Positions 47,347 through 54,751 of a stretch of 64,000 nt of DNA are shown here, one piece after another. Location of the stretch: assembly GCF_000724085.1 (NCBI RefSeq), contig NZ_CCDL010000001.1, positions 434,001 through 498,000 on the forward strand, read 5' to 3'. Every line of letters starts with the position of its first letter. Position 1 is the first letter of the stretch. Below the pieces are notes generated by a model. It was not told the origin of the DNA, ran no database searches, and saw nothing but the letters and a program-made list of their open reading frames with translations. The DNA comes from Oceanobacillus manasiensis (GTDB lineage: Bacteria; Bacillota; Bacilli; Bacillales; Amphibacillaceae). Made by a program: the position numbers and the translations under genes.

Positions 47347-47925
47347 CTAGACGCTTTCGTTTAAATGCTCAATTTGATTGTAGTTCAGCACTTCCCACTT
47401 CTCCTGTTTGTAGTGAATATTACTAATACAAGCATTCATAAGTTTTGTTTTTCCAGAACCGATTTCTCCATTTGAGACAGTTGTTAAAATGGCATTAATT
47501 ACTGCACCATGTGCAACAATAAGTACGCGCTTATCCGGGTATTTTCGAATAACCTCATTCACACCACTCATTACACGATTGGTGAAATCTTCTGGTTCTT
47601 CCCTGTTAGGATAGGCTTTATCAGGATATTGTGTAGTTCTTTCTTCAATAGTTAGCCCTTCCGCATCACCAAAAGAACATTCTGCAAAGCTTGCCATCTC
47701 CTCATATGGAAGATTAAGGGATGTGTTGATAATCTCTGCCGTACGTTTTGCTCGCTTCATTGGACTAGCGACCATTACATCGTAATCCTCTGCGTTCAAG
47801 TGGGCAGCACTCTTTTCAGCCTGCCGGATGCCTGTATCATTTAGTGGGATATCTGTACTCCCTTGCAACTTTCCTTTTAAATTCCAATCCGTTTCTCCGT
47901 GTCGTATAAGGCAAATTGTCGTCAA
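47347..47925 (-). CDS. Histidine phosphatase family protein (phosphoglycerate-mutase-like)
   Basis: The 192-residue protein has the catalytic LIRHGETDWN motif at the start, a second His in VAHGAVINAIL near 148, and GEAxG-like FGDAEGLT near 83. It belongs to the broad dPGM/phosphatase branch; substrate unknown. I place the start at the TTG (47925) because AGGGGG lies 7 nt upstream and MTTICLIRHGE fits the family; an ATG at 47955 has no ribosome site. Confidence 0.85.
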   Translation of the reverse strand: MTTICLIRHGETDWNLKGKLQGSTDIPLNDTGIRQAEKSAAHLNAEDYDVMVASPMKRAKRTAEIINTSLNLPYEEMASFAECSFGDAEGLTIEERTTQYPDKAYPNREEPEDFTNRVMSGVNEVIRKYPDKRVLIVAHGAVINAILTTVSNGEIGSGKTKLMNACISNIHYKQEKWEVLNYNQIEHLNESV

Positions 47926-48052
47926 TATTATAACCCCCTGTTTTGCTTTATGCATGTTAGTAAAATAATAACAGATTTCGCTCTATCTGCGGGCGGTCAG
48001 CTGAATAAATCTGTCCCAATGTCACAACCTAGTTCTAAAAGGAGTGTACGAC

Positions 48053-48391
48053 ATGCAAAACTTACTTATAGCAATCAGCCTAGGCCTATCCGCTTTTATC
48101 GGACAAGCTTTACCACCAGCAGATGTGGAACCACAACAGGAGCAAGTACAAACCCCTGCTTATGCGAAATGGGGAAAAATTGCTATGAAAGAAACGAAAG
48201 CAAAGTATCCTAATGCTGACATTATTGATTACCTTCATGAAGGCAGCAGGAAAAATGGAGATTCAGAAGTAGAAATGTTTAAGTTGTGGCTTAAACAGGA
48301 TAACAAAGAATTCGGTGTATATGTGAACATTGAGTACAAACCAGAGACAGAAGAGGTAACCTCCATTACATTTAAAGAGACAGATCGATAG
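48053..48391 (+). CDS. Secreted DUF3889-type protein
   Basis: The 112-residue protein has a signal peptide (LLIAISLGLSAFIGQALPPADV) and a short mature domain with YAKWGKIAMKETKAKYPNADIIDYLHEG, a pattern of DUF3889 (YqzG-like) proteins of Bacillus. Function unknown. I chose the ATG at 48053 since AAAGGAG lies 9 nt upstream; a GTG at 48044 overlaps that site. It overlaps, on the opposite strand, the end of the small gene at 48372-48608. Confidence 0.75.
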   Translation: MQNLLIAISLGLSAFIGQALPPADVEPQQEQVQTPAYAKWGKIAMKETKAKYPNADIIDYLHEGSRKNGDSEVEMFKLWLKQDNKEFGVYVNIEYKPETEEVTSITFKETDR

Positions 48392-48608
48392 CGGCGATGT
48401 TACGTGATCCCGGCAGCAAGTCACGTGAGGTCGGAGCAAAGTCGCGTGGCCTTGGCGAAAAGTCGAGCGTGAGCAACTCCAGCCAAGCGTCACGCACCAC
48501 ACAGGAAGAGTCACATTCCCCCTCTTCCTTTTCCTTCAATCGACAATATTTGCCGCACTGGTAAATGGAAAGCAGCTCAGCTTCACATTCACGTAAGCCT
48601 AAAGCCAC
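48372..48608 (-). CDS. Small Cys-containing protein with a repeat-coded tail
   Basis: The 78-codon frame starts with GTG 4 nt after GGAGA. Residues 1-46 include CGKYC and CDSSC, giving four Cys that could bind a metal. The tail (about 47-78) is made of heptapeptides DFSPRPR, DFAPTSR and DLLPGSR, coded by a 21-bp tandem array (48391-48474). I do not recognise the family. The array probably inserted into or replaced the original end. Expression is not proven. Confidence 0.45.
   Translation of the reverse strand: MALGLRECEAELLSIYQCGKYCRLKEKEEGECDSSCVVRDAWLELLTLDFSPRPRDFAPTSRDLLPGSRNIAAIDLSL
48391..48474. repeat. 21-bp tandem array, four units
   Basis: Units start at 48391, 48412, 48433 and 48454, each with a conserved AGC-AAAGTC core; the AAGTC cores at 48418, 48439 and 48460 are exactly 21 bp apart. 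Read on the minus strand it encodes a heptapeptide pattern D-[FL]-x-P-x-x-R. A similar array lies at 63730-63862. Confidence 0.65.
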
Positions 48609-49050
48609 AAGCTCTCCTTCTTCCTGGCCTCATTTCTAGGAAATTCCGCTTGTATTGTGCATTAATCTATCCTAAATATAACGAACAGCTGTCTCACGAA
48701 ATTTGTTTTTAGGCATTATTATTTATTTTTCAATTCTATCAAACTAGCGAATTCCTCTTTAATGAACCCTATGTATGAGTAATAGAGCTTTTCCACCGCT
48801 TATTGAAAAATTTCCCAATGCTGAATACCTATAAGCAACTAAACAGTTACTAGTACTTCCTGGTTATTTTTAGAAATGCATAAATACGCCAACAGGCTTC
48901 GACACATCTAGTAGAAGGGCACCCCTATAATAGAGTTACAAGAATAGCAGGCTGGCACCAAGGTGATTTCCAAGACAATGGAGGTGAAGGGTCACTGCAA
49001 GCGGTCATGCATGGTTACGGTAGATAAAACAAAAATGAGGAGGAACGGGC
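48609..49050. other. Gene-free gap upstream of the TasA-like gene
   Basis: The 442-bp gap is A+T-rich. A TATAAT lies at 48926-48931, possibly the -10 of the TasA-like gene. A frame ending TAA near 49025 has no start codon and is not called. I see no other feature. Confidence 0.5.
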
Positions 49051-49641
49051 ATGAAATTGAAAAAGCAGTTAGGTTTGGCTTTAGCATCAAGTGTACTCGG
49101 GGTGGCGCTAATTGGTGGAGGAACCTATGCCTACTTTAGTGATCAAGAAGTGGCGAATAGTTCCTTTGCTGCGGGCACGTTAGATCTATCGATGAACGAA
49201 ACAGCGCTTATAGAATTGGAGGATTTAAAGCCTGGCGATACGATGCTGCGAGAGTTTAGTTTAGCAAATGAAGGGAGCTTAAAGATAGAGAACGTCTTCT
49301 TGGAGACAGCCTATACTGTAACGGACATACTGGATGACAATACAGATGATTATGGCAAGCATATAAAGGTGAATTTTCTTTGGAACTGGAATCAGGAAAG
49401 TGAACCAGTATTTGAAACGACATTATATGATTTACAGCAAATGGATCCAGATGTTGTGAAGCGGGATATTTGGGATCCATTATGGGAGCAAAAAGGTGGG
49501 CTTGATTCAGAAGAAGTACATGATTTTTGGGTAGAATTTGAGTTTGTTGATAATGGAGCAGATCAAAACATGTTTCAAGGAGACTCTCTCTCATTGGAAT
49601 GGATCTTTAATGCGACACAGGGAGATGGAGAGGAAAAATAA
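49051..49641 (+). CDS. TasA/camelysin (CalY)-family secreted protein
   Basis: The 196-residue protein has a signal peptide ending in the SipW-type region GGGTYAYFSDQEVANSSFAAGTLDL, the hallmark of TasA/CalY proteins, followed by an acidic beta-rich domain. Family knowledge: TasA forms extracellular fibres and CalY was described as a metalloprotease, though this is debated. GAGGAGGAACG precedes the ATG. No sipW or tapA gene is in the window. It is 30 bp upstream of an M4 protease gene, an unusual partner. Confidence 0.85.
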   Translation: MKLKKQLGLALASSVLGVALIGGGTYAYFSDQEVANSSFAAGTLDLSMNETALIELEDLKPGDTMLREFSLANEGSLKIENVFLETAYTVTDILDDNTDDYGKHIKVNFLWNWNQESEPVFETTLYDLQQMDPDVVKRDIWDPLWEQKGGLDSEEVHDFWVEFEFVDNGADQNMFQGDSLSLEWIFNATQGDGEEK

Positions 49642-49671
49642 CAAATAAATTCACAGGAAGGAATGAGGGGA

Positions 49672-51267
49672 ATGAAATTACGCCAAAAAATTGGCTTTTC
49701 TACCATAGCACTGTCGCTATCAATAGGGATTGTTACACATGGAACAATTGCTTCAGCAGAGGAGTCCAACATCAAATTAAACGAGACCTACAATACACCA
49801 TCTTATATTGTGGAAAAGTGGGATGCGCCAGGGGGAATGACCAAGCAGGAGATTGTCTTAGCTTATTTTTCTCAGAATAAAGAAGACTTCCAACTACAAG
49901 GTAACAAAAATGTAGATTTTGAAATTATAGAGGAATTAAAGGATGACCAAACAGATAATTCCCACTTTAAAGTCCAGCAAACTTACAAAGGAATTCCTAT
50001 TTATGGAGCAGATCAAACTGTAAAGTTAGATGAAAATAATAATGTAACCGCATACTTTGGAGAAGTAATTCCGGATCTCGATAAGAAAAAAATAAACATG
50101 CAAGCAAACCTATCAGAATCCGATGCGATTAAGCTTGCAAAAGAAGAAATTGAGAAAAAGATTGGTAAAGTGAAAGACTTTGATGGACCACTAGAAGCAG
50201 AACCTTATATCTATGAACATGACGAAGACTATTTTTATACGTATCTTGTCACAGCATCGACTACCCAGCCAGAGGTTGGTTTTTGGCATTACTTTATCGA
50301 TGCAACCAATGGAAAAGTTATTGACTCCTATAATTCGGCGCACGATGTTACGGCCTTTGGAACGGGGGTGTTCGGCGACAGGAAGAAGTTTGAAGCACAA
50401 GCTTTTGAAGGAATGTTTCGCTTGTTTGATGAAAGCCGAGGAGATGGTGTTATCACATATGATAATACGACTGGAATCAACTTAGATGTATTTAGTATAA
50501 ATAAAATGTTCAGCGATGGATCGGCAGTAGATGCGCATGCTAATGCACAAATTACGTATGATTATTATCAGGAAACATTCGGGAGGGATTCCGTTGATGA
50601 TAACGGGCAGATCTTAATTTCAGCTGTCCATGTCGGGGATAATTGGAATAATGCGTCCTGGAATGGAAGGCAAATGTCATATGGGGATGGAGATGGGATC
50701 CGTTTCCATCCACTTGCAGCAGGGCTTGATGTAGCTGCCCACGAAATGACTCATGGTGTTATTCAACATACGGCCAATCTTATTTATCGAGATGAATCAG
50801 GTGCACTAAATGAGTCCTTTGCTGATATTTTTGGCGCAATGGTGGACCGGGAAAATTGGTTAATCGGGGAAGATATTATGGCAGATGGTACCTTGGCATT
50901 AAGGTCAATGGAGGATCCAACAGTCTTGATTGAACGGAGAACACAGGAACCATATCCAGATCACTGGAGTAGAAGGTACACCGGCAACCTTGATAACGGT
51001 GGTGTCCATATTAATTCGAGTATTAATAATAAGGCAGCATATCTCGTTTCCGAAGGTGGGGAACACTTTGATGTAACCGTTAATGGAGTTGGAAGGGAGA
51101 AAACGGAGCAAATTTATTACCGTGCACTATCACTCTATTTAACTCGCAGCTCTGACTTCAGCATGATGCGTGAAGCGGCAATACAGGCAGCGGGAGACCT
51201 TTATGGTAGCGATTCGGATGCAGTGACTGCAGTGGAGCAAGCATATGACGCAGTAGGAGTTTACTAA
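49672..51267 (+). CDS. Thermolysin-like neutral metalloprotease (M4)
   Basis: The 531-residue preproprotein has a signal peptide (STIALSLSIGIVTHGTIASA), an FTP/PepSY propeptide (about 40-220), and the M4 catalytic domain with zinc motif HEMTH at about 357-361 and the third ligand Glu in NESFADIFG near 381, then the HVGDNW-like and C-terminal AYDAVGVY. It is secreted. The ATG at 49672 is chosen because AGGAAGGA stands about 9 nt before it. It is 30 bp after the TasA-like gene, so the two are probably cotranscribed. Confidence 0.93.
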   Translation: MKLRQKIGFSTIALSLSIGIVTHGTIASAEESNIKLNETYNTPSYIVEKWDAPGGMTKQEIVLAYFSQNKEDFQLQGNKNVDFEIIEELKDDQTDNSHFKVQQTYKGIPIYGADQTVKLDENNNVTAYFGEVIPDLDKKKINMQANLSESDAIKLAKEEIEKKIGKVKDFDGPLEAEPYIYEHDEDYFYTYLVTASTTQPEVGFWHYFIDATNGKVIDSYNSAHDVTAFGTGVFGDRKKFEAQAFEGMFRLFDESRGDGVITYDNTTGINLDVFSINKMFSDGSAVDAHANAQITYDYYQETFGRDSVDDNGQILISAVHVGDNWNNASWNGRQMSYGDGDGIRFHPLAAGLDVAAHEMTHGVIQHTANLIYRDESGALNESFADIFGAMVDRENWLIGEDIMADGTLALRSMEDPTVLIERRTQEPYPDHWSRRYTGNLDNGGVHINSSINNKAAYLVSEGGEHFDVTVNGVGREKTEQIYYRALSLYLTRSSDFSMMREAAIQAAGDLYGSDSDAVTAVEQAYDAVGVY

Positions 51268-51273
51268 CTTGAT

Positions 51274-51317
51274 AAGAACCCAGTTACCTTAGTAGGTAGC
51301 TAGGTTCTTTTTTTTAA
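51274..51317 (+). terminator. Terminator after the M4 protease
   Basis: AAGAACCCAGTTACCT and AGGTAGCTAGGTTCTT pair with small bulges and run into eight Ts. It lies directly after the stop codon at 51267. Confidence 0.85.
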
Positions 51318-51387
51318 AACTAAAAAAAGGAATTTCGGAATAATTGTCGAATAGTAGTAGAGTATAGCTGAAAGGAGAGATTTAATA

Positions 51388-51420
51388 ATGGAGAAATGGT
51401 GGGCGGACTCTTCAAAATAA
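51388..51420 (+). CDS. Ten-residue leader micropeptide candidate (MEKWWADSSK)
   Basis: AAAGGAGAG lies 8 nt before an ATG that starts a ten-codon frame MEKWWADSSK ending TAA at 51420. It is followed 24 nt later by the GNAT gene with its own GAGGAGG site. Two adjacent Trp codons near the start recall leader peptides, but no clear terminator hairpin is seen between. It is unproven. Confidence 0.4.
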   Translation: MEKWWADSSK

Positions 51421-51444
51421 ATATTTTTTTGAGGAGGAATAAAA

Positions 51445-51858
51445 GTGAATTTAACCATACAACATGGTAAAAAGATTAATACAGAACAGGTAATGAATTT
51501 ATATAATGATGTAGGGTGGGCTGCTTACACGAAGGATGCTAACCTGCTACAAAATGCGATAGAGCAGTCCTTAGATGTCATAACCGCATGGGATGGAGAA
51601 AAGCTAGTCGGCCTAATTCGTGTCGTAGGCGATGGGTTAACAATCCTCTATATCCAAGACATCCTGGTATTGAATGCTTATCAAAATCAAGGAGTTGCCA
51701 CACAATTAATGGAGCAAGTGTTGCAGAAATATGAACACGTGAGGCAAAAGGTCTTGTTAACAGAAGAGGCACCAGACGTGAGACATTTTTATGAGAAAAA
51801 TGGCTTCGAGTCCTGTGATCAGGGTTCATTGGTGGCTTTTGCAAAACTAGAAGGATAA
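51445..51858 (+). CDS. GNAT family N-acetyltransferase
   Basis: The 137-residue protein has motif A region IQDILVLNAYQNQGVATQLMEQVL near 70-92 (QxxGxxT) and the C-terminal APDVRHFYEKNGFE. It starts with GTG behind GAGGAGG. The acceptor is unknown. It follows the micropeptide frame and is closed by a strong bidirectional terminator. Confidence 0.85.
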   Translation: MNLTIQHGKKINTEQVMNLYNDVGWAAYTKDANLLQNAIEQSLDVITAWDGEKLVGLIRVVGDGLTILYIQDILVLNAYQNQGVATQLMEQVLQKYEHVRQKVLLTEEAPDVRHFYEKNGFESCDQGSLVAFAKLEG

Positions 51859-51860
51859 TA

Positions 51861-51897
51861 AAAGTGCCGGGAGCCATTAACGCTCCCGGCACTTTTT
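51861..51897. terminator. Strong bidirectional terminator
   Basis: AAAGTGCCGGGAGC and GCTCCCGGCACTTT are perfect 14-bp arms around CATTAAC, flanked by A-run and TTTTT. It serves the GNAT gene and the convergent SDR gene. Confidence 0.95.
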
Positions 51898-51915
51898 CTT
51901 CAATTTAACCTGTTC

Positions 51916-52782
51916 TTAAGATGAGGTCCAAGCGCCACCATTCACATGGATAGCTTGTCCTGTAATATAAGAACCTTCATCCGATGCTAGTAATACATAT
52001 GGTGCTGCGTGTTCGGATGGATGTCCAGGGCGACCCATTAACGTATCCTGTCCGAACCCTTCTACGCCATCTTCATCAAAGGAAGACGGAATAAGTGGTG
52101 TCCATACTGGCCCTGGAGCCACTGTATTAGCGCGAATTCCTCTATCTGCAAGGCTTTGGGCAATGCTTCGAGTAAACGCCGTAATCGCACCTTTTGTTGC
52201 AGAATAATCCATAAAGATTGGATTCCCGCGATATGCGTTAATGGAAGATGTGCTAATAATAGAATCTCCTTCCTGCATATGAGGGACTGCTGCTTTTGTT
52301 AAATAGAACTGTGAGAAGAAGTTAACTTGGAATGTTTCTTCAAACTGTTCATCTGAAATATCTTCCACATTTTCTCGAACAAATTGAATAGCTGCATTAT
52401 TAACGAGAATGTTCAGTTTGCCAAACTCATCGACTGTCTTTTGTACGAGATCTCTACAATGCGCAGCATCTTTAATATCTCCAGGAAGTAGCAGGCATTT
52501 TACACCTTCTGCTTCGACTGCTTTTTTTGTTACTTCTGCATCGTCATGCTCATCTAGATAGGAAATGGCAACATTTGCCCCTTCCTTCGCGTAAAGCATT
52601 GCTACAGCGCGTCCGATCCCGCTGTCGCCACCTGTAATTAAGGCACTTTTTCCCTTTAGTTTTTCGGAACCTTTATATTCTGTTGGCTGTTTCGGTAGTG
52701 GGTTCATTTTTGACTCAATACCTGGTTGTTTCTCTTGTTTTTGTCTAGGGGTACTACCCTTTTGCATCTCTTTCGGATCCAT
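51916..52782 (-). CDS. General-stress-type SDR oxidoreductase (YdaD-like)
   Basis: The 288-residue SDR has an N-terminal hydrophilic extension rich in Q/K/P, then TGGDSGIGRAVAML near 54, NNAA near 138, Ser in STSSINA and YSATKGA near 199. This type matches B. subtilis YdaD/YhxD-like stress proteins. The ATG at 52782 is preferred with AAGGAGG 11 nt upstream; ATG 52791 is only 2 nt from it. A sigma-B-like promoter lies upstream at 52837-52859. Confidence 0.88.
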   Translation of the reverse strand: MDPKEMQKGSTPRQKQEKQPGIESKMNPLPKQPTEYKGSEKLKGKSALITGGDSGIGRAVAMLYAKEGANVAISYLDEHDDAEVTKKAVEAEGVKCLLLPGDIKDAAHCRDLVQKTVDEFGKLNILVNNAAIQFVRENVEDISDEQFEETFQVNFFSQFYLTKAAVPHMQEGDSIISTSSINAYRGNPIFMDYSATKGAITAFTRSIAQSLADRGIRANTVAPGPVWTPLIPSSFDEDGVEGFGQDTLMGRPGHPSEHAAPYVLLASDEGSYITGQAIHVNGGAWTSS

Positions 52783-52836
52783 AAGTGACATTACCTCCTT
52801 GAATAATTGCTATTTTTTGCGTCACAATAGTCTATT

Positions 52837-52859
52837 CCACCCCATGGTGACAGACAAAC
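52837..52859 (-). promoter_or_regulatory. Sigma-B-like promoter of the stress SDR
   Basis: On the minus strand GTTT (52859-52856), 13 nt, and GGGTGG (52842-52837) fit the sigma-B pattern GTTT-N13/14-GGGTAT with one or two deviations in the -10. It is 46 nt before the start codon. Confidence 0.6.
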
Positions 52860-52983
52860 ATAAGACAGCGCTTACGATTAATATTAAAAAAATTCATTTT
52901 TCCTTCCCTTTGTAAAAGCAGACTCATATGGAACCATTCTTCATTTATCTATAGTTTTCAAAAGACATAGAATAGGGTATACT

Positions 52984-53134
52984 ATGTATAGATCTTCATA
53001 TAATAAAATAACCGCTTGGTGCTGTTACACCAAACGGTTAAGTGCAGTAGCCCTTCAAGGGGGCAGCTCACTAATAAGAGTGATAAAATAACCACCACTT
53101 AATTAGCTTGCTAGGCTGGGGTGGTTATTTTTTG
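52984..53134 (+). ncRNA. Candidate antisense RNA of the holin-like toxin locus
   Basis: A TATACT hexamer (52978-52983) with a weak upstream element could start a plus-strand RNA. It would contain an AACCG-TTGGTG/CACCAA-CGGTT hairpin (about 53009-53038), the conserved-looking GTAGCCCTTCAAGGGGGCAGC stretch, and end at the hairpin AAATAACCACC/GGTGGTTATTTTTT (53085-53134). This wording resembles the flank of holin-like toxin genes in other Bacillaceae from memory. Direction and function are inference. Confidence 0.35.
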
Positions 53135-53187
53135 TGATTAAATGACAGGATCGCCACAATTAATGTCCCAAAAGAGGTCATTACCAT
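53125..53187 (-). pseudogene. Holin-like toxin (Hol-Tox family) remnant
   Basis: A 20-residue frame MVMTSFGTLIVAILSFNHKK matches the end of Hol-Tox peptides (FGTLIVAILSF then Lys-rich tail). Members normally start with an extra 8-10 residues before this helix; here that part is diverged and no good ribosome site is seen, although the frame stays open 18 codons upstream. It is best described as a degenerate or very short toxin. It overlaps the end of the candidate antisense RNA. Confidence 0.45.
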
Positions 53188-53311
53188 TTTATCAATACCT
53201 TTTTTATAAAAAGTGTGAATTAAAGATGTTCTTTCATTTTATCCATGTATTCAATGAATAAATTTATACCCCGTTCTCCCCCTAATTATTAAAGGGCTAT
53301 TGTGTCTTCGT

Positions 53312-53341
53312 TATGCCACAAACGCGCCCGTTTGTGGCATA
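53312..53341. repeat. Perfect 13-bp inverted repeat
   Basis: TATGCCACAAACG (53312-53324) and its exact complement (53329-53341) flank CGCC. No T-run follows on either side. It lies 114 bp downstream of the ATP-grasp gene and 125 bp upstream of the toxin frame. It may be an operator, a terminator or a short repeat element. Confidence 0.6.
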
Positions 53342-53454
53342 GTCATAGACGTGATCAATCAAGATATTTAAATTAACTCTTATGGCATATTCTTTACCAT
53401 ACGTTTTTTCTTGTGGTTCCTCCACTCAATGAATGGCTATGCTTACTCCATTTC

Positions 53455-54726
53455 CTAATTACTATGGAAAGGAAAGGAAAATTCTGTCTTGTACTTAATG
53501 TCTATTGAATTAATCAAGCTTAGTGCAATACTCTTTGCTGATTCAGGTGTGTCGCCAACCGTAATGATATACCCTAATCGATCATCAGAGCTTTTCGGGG
53601 TGTATACTTTCTCACCGGACTGTACATTTAATGTCGTTCGAACAACTCCTTGATGATTAATTAAGATTTCAGTATTAGTATATCTTTCTAAACGCCCTTC
53701 CTTCTCTGCGGTCAAGAAAGCAACTGATGCTCCTTTATTTTTGGTTGCTTTTAAATTAATCGGTATATTTAAATAAAAATCAATAGTGACATCAAAAACA
53801 TTTATTCCCTTAGCTTGCATTAATAAATCTGAAGCTATTTGATCGCCTCCAGGTCTACCGTTAACTTCAATGACTTTTGGCCCCTCCGTTGTCATCTTTA
53901 CTTCTACATGGCTCGGACCATTAATGAGTCCAATGGCGTGGAGAGCTTGAACAGCAGTATTGACAATTTTTTTCTCTGCATCTTTATCAATCATTGCAGG
54001 CATGATATGGGCAGTTTCAACGAAATAAGGCGGGGGACTGATAGTTTTCTCCGTGACAACACTCATAAGTGTGTTACCCTCTTCTAGAAAAAGCTCAATA
54101 CTGTACTCTTGGCCTTCAAGGTATTCTTCCAACAAATACTCATCCCTTACGGCAAACCCAAGATAGCTTTGTTTGAACAATAATAGTTTCTTTAACGCAC
54201 TTTTTAATTCCTCTTCATTCTTTACTAAATATACCCCCTGGCTGCTTGCCGCATTCGTTGGTTTAATAACAGCCGGATATTTTATATATTGAACAGCCGT
54301 TAGTGCCTCTTCATAACTTTTTATTATTTGATACCTTGCACAAGGAACGTAATTATTAATAAAAGCTTCTTTGGCCAAATCTTTATTTCTAGCCTTTACT
54401 GCGGCATCATAGGTGACATTTCTTAAGCCTAGACTCTCTGCTACCATTGCCGTAATATGTGAGGCAAAATCAGTAGCAGGTATTAAAGCATGCAATTTTC
54501 GATTATAGGGCGACTCCTGAATTGCTGTAATTATAGATTGCGCATCTCGGATGTCTGCCATAATGAGATCGTGATAATATCCTTCGTAACCATATTTATT
54601 AGGGCTTTTTTCGGAATGAGTAATGACGACAACTTTATGACCTTTATTGAAAGCCGATTTTACAAAGTCAACTCCATAAAAGCTAGGTTCAACTAAAGCT
54701 ACCACTTGTTTCATTTTTTCTTTCAC
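53455..54726 (-). CDS. ATP-grasp ligase (L-amino-acid-ligase / carboxylate-amine ligase type)
   Basis: The 423-residue protein has an N-terminal Rossmann-like preATP-grasp part, the ATP-binding IKPTNAASSQGVYLV (residues about 159-173), EEYLEGQEYSIELF near 214, and the metal-binding VKMTTEGPKVIEVNGRPGGD near 293-312. It joins a carboxylate and an amine using ATP. Such enzymes make dipeptides or modified amino acids (BacD type). GTG 54726 is chosen with GGGAGAG 6-7 nt upstream; a longer ATG at 54777 overlaps the MFS gene. Confidence 0.75.
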   Translation of the reverse strand: MKEKMKQVVALVEPSFYGVDFVKSAFNKGHKVVVITHSEKSPNKYGYEGYYHDLIMADIRDAQSIITAIQESPYNRKLHALIPATDFASHITAMVAESLGLRNVTYDAAVKARNKDLAKEAFINNYVPCARYQIIKSYEEALTAVQYIKYPAVIKPTNAASSQGVYLVKNEEELKSALKKLLLFKQSYLGFAVRDEYLLEEYLEGQEYSIELFLEEGNTLMSVVTEKTISPPPYFVETAHIMPAMIDKDAEKKIVNTAVQALHAIGLINGPSHVEVKMTTEGPKVIEVNGRPGGDQIASDLLMQAKGINVFDVTIDFYLNIPINLKATKNKGASVAFLTAEKEGRLERYTNTEILINHQGVVRTTLNVQSGEKVYTPKSSDDRLGYIITVGDTPESAKSIALSLINSIDIKYKTEFSFPFHSN

Positions 54727-54751
54727 AACAATCTCTCCCATCGTATATAAA

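Noticed and set aside
48880-49026. Frame reading a Gly-rich peptide ending GYGR before the TasA-like gene
   Set aside because: It has no start codon between the upstream stop and the peptide and no ribosome site.
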